A DNA stretch of 64,000 bases from Nannocystis sp. RBIL2 (lineage in GTDB: Bacteria; Myxococcota_A; Polyangia; Nannocystales; Nannocystaceae): positions 4,736,151 to 4,800,150 of the forward strand of contig NZ_JAPNJW010000002.1 of assembly GCF_026626745.1 (NCBI RefSeq), read 5' to 3'. The notes under the pieces were generated by a model that was given only the letters and a program-made list of their open reading frames with translations, did no database searches and was not told where the DNA came from. The position numbers were made by a program, and so were the translations under genes. Every line of letters starts with the position of its first letter. Positions within the stretch are counted from its first letter, which is position 1. Below, piece by piece: positions 60,426 through 64,000 of this stretch.

Positions 60426-61505
60426 TCAATACCCGAGCCGCTCGAGCACCTTCTCCGTCACCTTCGGAATCCCCCCACGCGGCCGCTCGCCCGGCGCGAT
60501 CCACATCCGGCCCGGGCCGTCCTCATAACCCGACATATGAGAAACATCGACGATCGCCGCCTCGCCGCGGCACGGCCACAGCATCCACACGCGGTGGGTG
60601 AACACGTGCTTCACTGGTTCGGCGAGCGCCTCGACCGACTTCACCTTCACCCCGGTGACCTCTGCGATCGCTCGTGGCGGCGCCCCGGCGCGGTCGGTGA
60701 TCTTGCGTTCGATGAGCGGCAAGCACCACATCCCGGCCAGCAGCCCGTCGTTCGCGCGCTGCTCGAGCAGCACCCGGCCGTTGCGGCGGACCGCCACCGC
60801 CCACAGATCGTCGCGGGGGGACGGCGCGCGCTGCTTCGGCCGCGGGATCGACGTCTGCAGCCCCTTCGCCAGCGCCTGGCACTCGCTGCGGACCGGGCAG
60901 CCCTCGCAGCGCGGCCCGAGCGGCGTGCACACCGTCGCGCCGAGCTCCATCAACGCCTGCGCCAGCACCCGCGGCGGCCCTGCTTGCACGATCTGCTGCG
61001 CCATCGTCCAGTGGCCCGGCGCGCCCGCCTCTTGCAGCTTCGGGTCCTCGATCGCCTGCACCCGCGACAGCACGCGGGCCACGTTGCCGTCGACCAGCGC
61101 GGTCGGCCGCTCGAACGCGATCGAGGCGATGGCCCCGGCGGTGTAGCGACCTACGCCCGGAATCTGGCGCAGCAGCTCCGGGTCGTCGGGCACCTTGCCG
61201 CCGTGCGTGGTGGCGACGTGGCGGGCCCCCGCGTGCAAGAGGCGAGCGCGGCGGTAATAGCCGAGCCCGCTCCACGCCGCGAGCACCTCCGACTCGTCGG
61301 CTGCCGCCAGAGTGCCGATGTCCGGGAAGCGCTCCAGGAATTTCCCGTAGTACTGCTCCACGGTGTCGACCCGCGTCTGCTGCAGCATGATCTCGCTGAC
61401 CCAGATGGCGTACGGGTCGCGGGTCCGCCGCCACGCCAGGTCGCGCTGGTGCTGGAGGAACCAGGGTTCGAGGAGGTTGGCGAGGCGATGCGCGAGATCG
61501 AGCAC
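60426..61505 (-). CDS. mutY: A/G-specific adenine glycosylase
   Basis: GTG start at 61505; 359 residues. It removes A mispaired with 8-oxoG. HhH-GPD motifs: SEIMLQQTRVDTV (Glu38), IPGVGRYTAGAI helix-hairpin-helix, VDGNVARV with catalytic Asp139. The 4Fe-4S cluster ligands C193-x6-C200-x2-C203-x5-C209 are complete. The C-terminal NUDIX-like domain for 8-oxoG recognition is present (LLEQRANDGLLAGMWCLP, HVFTHRVWMLW). Divergent from murC. Confidence 0.96.
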   Translation of the reverse strand: MLDLAHRLANLLEPWFLQHQRDLAWRRTRDPYAIWVSEIMLQQTRVDTVEQYYGKFLERFPDIGTLAAADESEVLAAWSGLGYYRRARLLHAGARHVATTHGGKVPDDPELLRQIPGVGRYTAGAIASIAFERPTALVDGNVARVLSRVQAIEDPKLQEAGAPGHWTMAQQIVQAGPPRVLAQALMELGATVCTPLGPRCEGCPVRSECQALAKGLQTSIPRPKQRAPSPRDDLWAVAVRRNGRVLLEQRANDGLLAGMWCLPLIERKITDRAGAPPRAIAEVTGVKVKSVEALAEPVKHVFTHRVWMLWPCRGEAAIVDVSHMSGYEDGPGRMWIAPGERPRGGIPKVTEKVLERLGY

Positions 61506-61603
61506 GGCGCTCCTATAGCATGTCCGGGCCGGAAATAAGCCCCCTTCGTCGGCACGTTGAAGCCTGGGTCGTCCCGCGCGGCTCCCGCCGTCGCCGGGTC
61601 TTT

Positions 61604-61634
61604 TTGTGTCCTTTTACCGGCGAACCAGTACACT
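61604..61634 (+). promoter_or_regulatory. Putative promoter of murC, TTGTGT-19-TACACT
   Basis: TACACT (61629-61634) with TTGTGT (61604-61609) upstream, in the murC-mutY divergent gap; the leader would be about 15 bases. Confidence 0.4.
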
Positions 61635-61655
61635 CGCCGGCCAGCGTTTCCCCGC

Positions 61656-63080
61656 ATGTTCCGCAAGAGCGACACACACATCCACTTCGTCGGCATCGGC
61701 GGGATCGGGATGAGCGGGATCGCCGAGATCCTGCTGGACCTCGGCTACCGCGTCACCGGCACCGATTTGGCCGAGAGCGAGACCACCCGGCGGCTGAGCG
61801 AGCGCGGCGCCGCGGTCCACCGCGGTCACGACGAGGCCCACCTGGGGGACGCCGATGTCGTCGTCATCTCCTCGGCGGTGCGGTCCGACAACCCCGAGGT
61901 CGTCGCGGCCCGGGCGCGCAAGATTCCAGTGATTCCTCGGGCCGAGATGCTGGCCGAGCTGATGCGGCTCAAGCAGGGCGTCGTCATCGCCGGCTCGCAC
62001 GGCAAGACCACCACCACCAGCCTCGTCGCCACCGCCTTGCACGCGGCCGGCCTCGACCCGACCGTCGTCATCGGCGGCAAGCTCAACGCCCTCGGCAGCA
62101 ACGCCAAGAACGGGCGCGGCAACCTGCTGGTCGCCGAGGCCGACGAGAGCGACGGCAGCTTCCTGATGCTCACGCCCACGGTCGCCGTCGTCACCAACAT
62201 CGACGACGAGCACATGGACCACTACGGCAGCATGGAGCGGCTGCAGGACGCCTTCGTCGGGTTCGCCAACCGGGTCCCGTTCTACGGCCTGTGCGTGGTC
62301 TGCCTCGACGACCCCAACGCCGCCGCCATCCTGCCGCGCCTGCACAAGCGCTACGTCACCTACGGTTTCTCGCCGGAGGCCGACTACCGCGCGGTCGACG
62401 TCGTGCACGACGGCCCGACGACCCACTTCCGCGTGGTCGGCCAGGGCCGCGACCTCGGCCCGTTCTCGCTGCACATGCCGGGCGTGCACAACGTGCTCAA
62501 CGCGCTCGCCACCATCGCAGTGTGCGAGTTCCACGAGCTGCAGCTGGCGGCCGTCGCCAACGCCCTGGCCGGCTTCGGCGGGGTGCAGCGGCGCTTCACG
62601 GTGCGCGGCACCGCCGGCGGCGTCATGGTCGTCGACGACTACGGCCACCACCCGACCGAGGTGCGGGCCACCCTCGCCGGCGCGCGCACCAGCTACCCCG
62701 AGCGCCGGCTCGTCGCAGTGTTCCAGGCCCACCGCTACACCCGCGTGCGCGCCCACCTCGACGGCTTCGCCGCCAGCCTCGACGCCGCCGACCTCGTCGT
62801 CCTCACCGACATCTACGCCGCCGGCGAGCCGCCGCTCGCCGGCGCCACCGTCGAGGCCCTGGCGGCCGCCGTGCGCGCGCGCCGGCCCGACCGCCCGGTC
62901 GTCCTCCACAAGCCGGTCGCCGGCCTCTCCGAGTACCTGGCCCGAGAGTCATGTCCCGGAGACCTGATCATCACCCTCGGCGCCGGCAGCGTCACCCACG
63001 TCAGCCGCGAGCTCGCCGCCCACCTCGACGCCCCGCGCGACCTCACCGCCGGCGAGCTCGGCGGCGCCGCGGTGGCGTGA
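61656..63080 (+). CDS. murC: UDP-N-acetylmuramate--L-alanine ligase
   Basis: 474 residues from ATG 61656. It adds L-Ala to UDP-MurNAc in peptidoglycan synthesis. N-terminal Rossmann motif HIHFVGIGGIGMSGIAEIL, ATP loop AGSHGKTTTT (112-121), then EADESDGSF, NIDDEHMDHYG, VVDDYGHHPTEVRATL and FQAHRYTRVRAHLDGF. A palindrome half-site (CATGTCCCGGAG, near 62951) is coded near the C terminus. Followed 5 bases later by murB, the common myxobacterial order. Confidence 0.97.
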   Translation: MFRKSDTHIHFVGIGGIGMSGIAEILLDLGYRVTGTDLAESETTRRLSERGAAVHRGHDEAHLGDADVVVISSAVRSDNPEVVAARARKIPVIPRAEMLAELMRLKQGVVIAGSHGKTTTTSLVATALHAAGLDPTVVIGGKLNALGSNAKNGRGNLLVAEADESDGSFLMLTPTVAVVTNIDDEHMDHYGSMERLQDAFVGFANRVPFYGLCVVCLDDPNAAAILPRLHKRYVTYGFSPEADYRAVDVVHDGPTTHFRVVGQGRDLGPFSLHMPGVHNVLNALATIAVCEFHELQLAAVANALAGFGGVQRRFTVRGTAGGVMVVDDYGHHPTEVRATLAGARTSYPERRLVAVFQAHRYTRVRAHLDGFAASLDAADLVVLTDIYAAGEPPLAGATVEALAAAVRARRPDRPVVLHKPVAGLSEYLARESCPGDLIITLGAGSVTHVSRELAAHLDAPRDLTAGELGGAAVA

Positions 63081-63085
63081 CCCCC

Positions 63086-64000
63086 ATGAGCCTCACCCGC
63101 GGGCAGCGGCTGCTGGCCGAGCTCGGCGACATGGGCCTCCCGCCGGGCGCGCTCGAGCTGCGCCTCGACGAGCCGATGGCGCGCCACACCACGTTGCGGC
63201 TCGGCGGCCCGGCTGACCTTTGGGCCAGGCCGGCCGACCCCCGCGCCCTGCAGCTGCTGCTGGCCGCCTGTCACGCCAAGTCGATCGGCGTCAGCTTCGT
63301 CGGCGGCGGCTCCAACCTGCTCGTGCGCGACGCCGGCATCCGCGGCGTCGTCATCAACCTCGCGCGCATGAACCGGGTCGAGCGCCCGGATCCCGCCGAC
63401 CCGGCCCGCGTCGACGTCGAGGCCGGCGCCACCACCGGCCGCCTGCTGCAGCACGTCACCACCTGGGAGCTCGGCGGCCTCGAGTTCCTCGGCGGCGTGC
63501 CCGGCAGCGTCGGCGGCGGCCTCATCATGAACGCCGGCACCTACCTCGGCGAGTTCACCAAGGTCGTCACCCGCGTCCACAGCCTGCACCGCGACGGCCG
63601 CGCGCGCACCCGCGAGCACGCCGAGTGCGGCTTCCGCTACCGCGGCTCCGACCTGCCGCCCGACGAGATCGTCGTCGGCGCCGAGCTGCGCTGCTGGCCG
63701 CGCGCGCGCGCCGAGATCGAGGCCGACGTCGCCGGCCTGCGCGAGCGTCGGCGCCAGCGCGAGCCCAGCGGCGTGGCCAACAACGGCAGCACCTTCAAGA
63801 ACCCGCCGGGTGACTTCGCCGGCCGCATCATCGAGTCGGTCGGCCTCAAGGGCACCCGGGTCGGCGCCGCGGTCGTCAGCCCGGTGCACGCCAACTGGCT
63901 CGTCGTCGAACGCCCCGGCCCCGGCGTGCCCGAAGCGCGCGCCGCCGACCTCCTGGCGCTGATCGACCTCGTGCGCGAGCGCGTGCGGACGGAGACCGGC
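63086..64000 (+). CDS. murB: UDP-N-acetylenolpyruvoylglucosamine reductase, 3' end cut by window edge
   Basis: ATG at 63086, open to the last base: 305 codons and no stop, so only slightly incomplete for a ~300-350-residue enzyme. FAD-binding VGGGSNLLVRDAGIRGVVIN, LEFLGGVPGSVGGGLIMNAG and ECGFRYRGSDL are present. ANNGSTFKNP then GRIIESVGLKG contains the catalytic Ser of type I MurB. It reduces the enolpyruvyl group to make UDP-MurNAc, the substrate of MurC just upstream. Confidence 0.96.
   Translation, partial: MSLTRGQRLLAELGDMGLPPGALELRLDEPMARHTTLRLGGPADLWARPADPRALQLLLAACHAKSIGVSFVGGGSNLLVRDAGIRGVVINLARMNRVERPDPADPARVDVEAGATTGRLLQHVTTWELGGLEFLGGVPGSVGGGLIMNAGTYLGEFTKVVTRVHSLHRDGRARTREHAECGFRYRGSDLPPDEIVVGAELRCWPRARAEIEADVAGLRERRRQREPSGVANNGSTFKNPPGDFAGRIIESVGLKGTRVGAAVVSPVHANWLVVERPGPGVPEARAADLLALIDLVRERVRTETG

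Noticed and set aside
1..64000. Insertion sequences, prophage or integrative element
   Set aside because: No transposase, integrase or phage protein was recognised, and the tRNA-Arg gene shows no repeated 3' end or integrase beside it.

Overview
The window is one contiguous piece of very GC-rich bacterial chromosome with strong G/C preference at third codon positions. The gene content points to a myxobacterium (Myxococcota), most like the Nannocystis/Haliangium side. Pointers are a TPR + TolQ/TolR/TolR + GltG/AgmX-type envelope cluster, a short polysaccharide-export (OPX) lipoprotein paired with a beta-barrel, a MYXO-CTERM-like tail, many lipoproteins with Ser/Thr/Gly-rich linkers, and a XylR-type sigma-54 activator. 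This assignment is inference from family resemblance; there is no rRNA gene here.

Layout. 1-12661: envelope machine, with three overlapping TPR genes (the first cut by the window edge), a small secreted protein, a TolQ/ExbB-like and two ExbD/TolR-like proteins ending in a clear terminator, then a GltG-like TonB-family protein and a small secreted partner. 12833-14870: beta-barrel plus OPX lipoprotein. 14882-19857: hisB, a HExxH lipoprotein, a small lipoprotein, pccB and a TPR lipoprotein. 19939-21614 (minus): a three-gene cassette made of a previously easy-to-miss 24-residue peptide, an MNIO (DUF692) enzyme and a DUF2063-type partner. I think this is a RiPP system with an unusual precursor. 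21731-29000: PP2C-like, DUF488, NlpC/P60-like, phosphoesterase and TPR proteins, twin mini-lipoproteins, and a VHL-beta-like secreted protein. 29211-32115: ligase-associated exonuclease and ATP-dependent DNA ligase. 32415-38780: OmpA-like lipoprotein, LysR with a divergent hydrolase, sulfotransferase, xthA, MYXO-CTERM protein. 38905-41688: sigma-54 activator divergent from a cytochrome P450 that has a good -24/-12 promoter ending right at its start codon. 43151-46181: HlyD/ABC/permease exporter. 46724-50746: a very large solitary Eco57I-type DNA methylase. 50802-54324: secreted or lipid-anchored proteins including a frameshifted CHRD gene. 54463: tRNA-Arg(CCG). 55171-60315: AraC, triheme cytochrome c, PAS histidine kinase. 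60426-64000: mutY, murC and the start of murB.

Two features cut across the window. First, a dispersed family of short palindromes (arm xATGTCC or CCTGTCC, 4-base loop, GGACATx or GGACAGG) sits in many gene ends and gaps. It is also found in frame inside coding sequences, including signal-peptide regions and a triple 21-base tandem in the cytochrome gene. Second, many start codons lie 6-13 bases after a TAnnnT -10-like box with no Shine-Dalgarno sequence. This suggests frequent leaderless transcripts, whereas genes inside operons have GGAGG sites and ATGA/GTGA overlaps.
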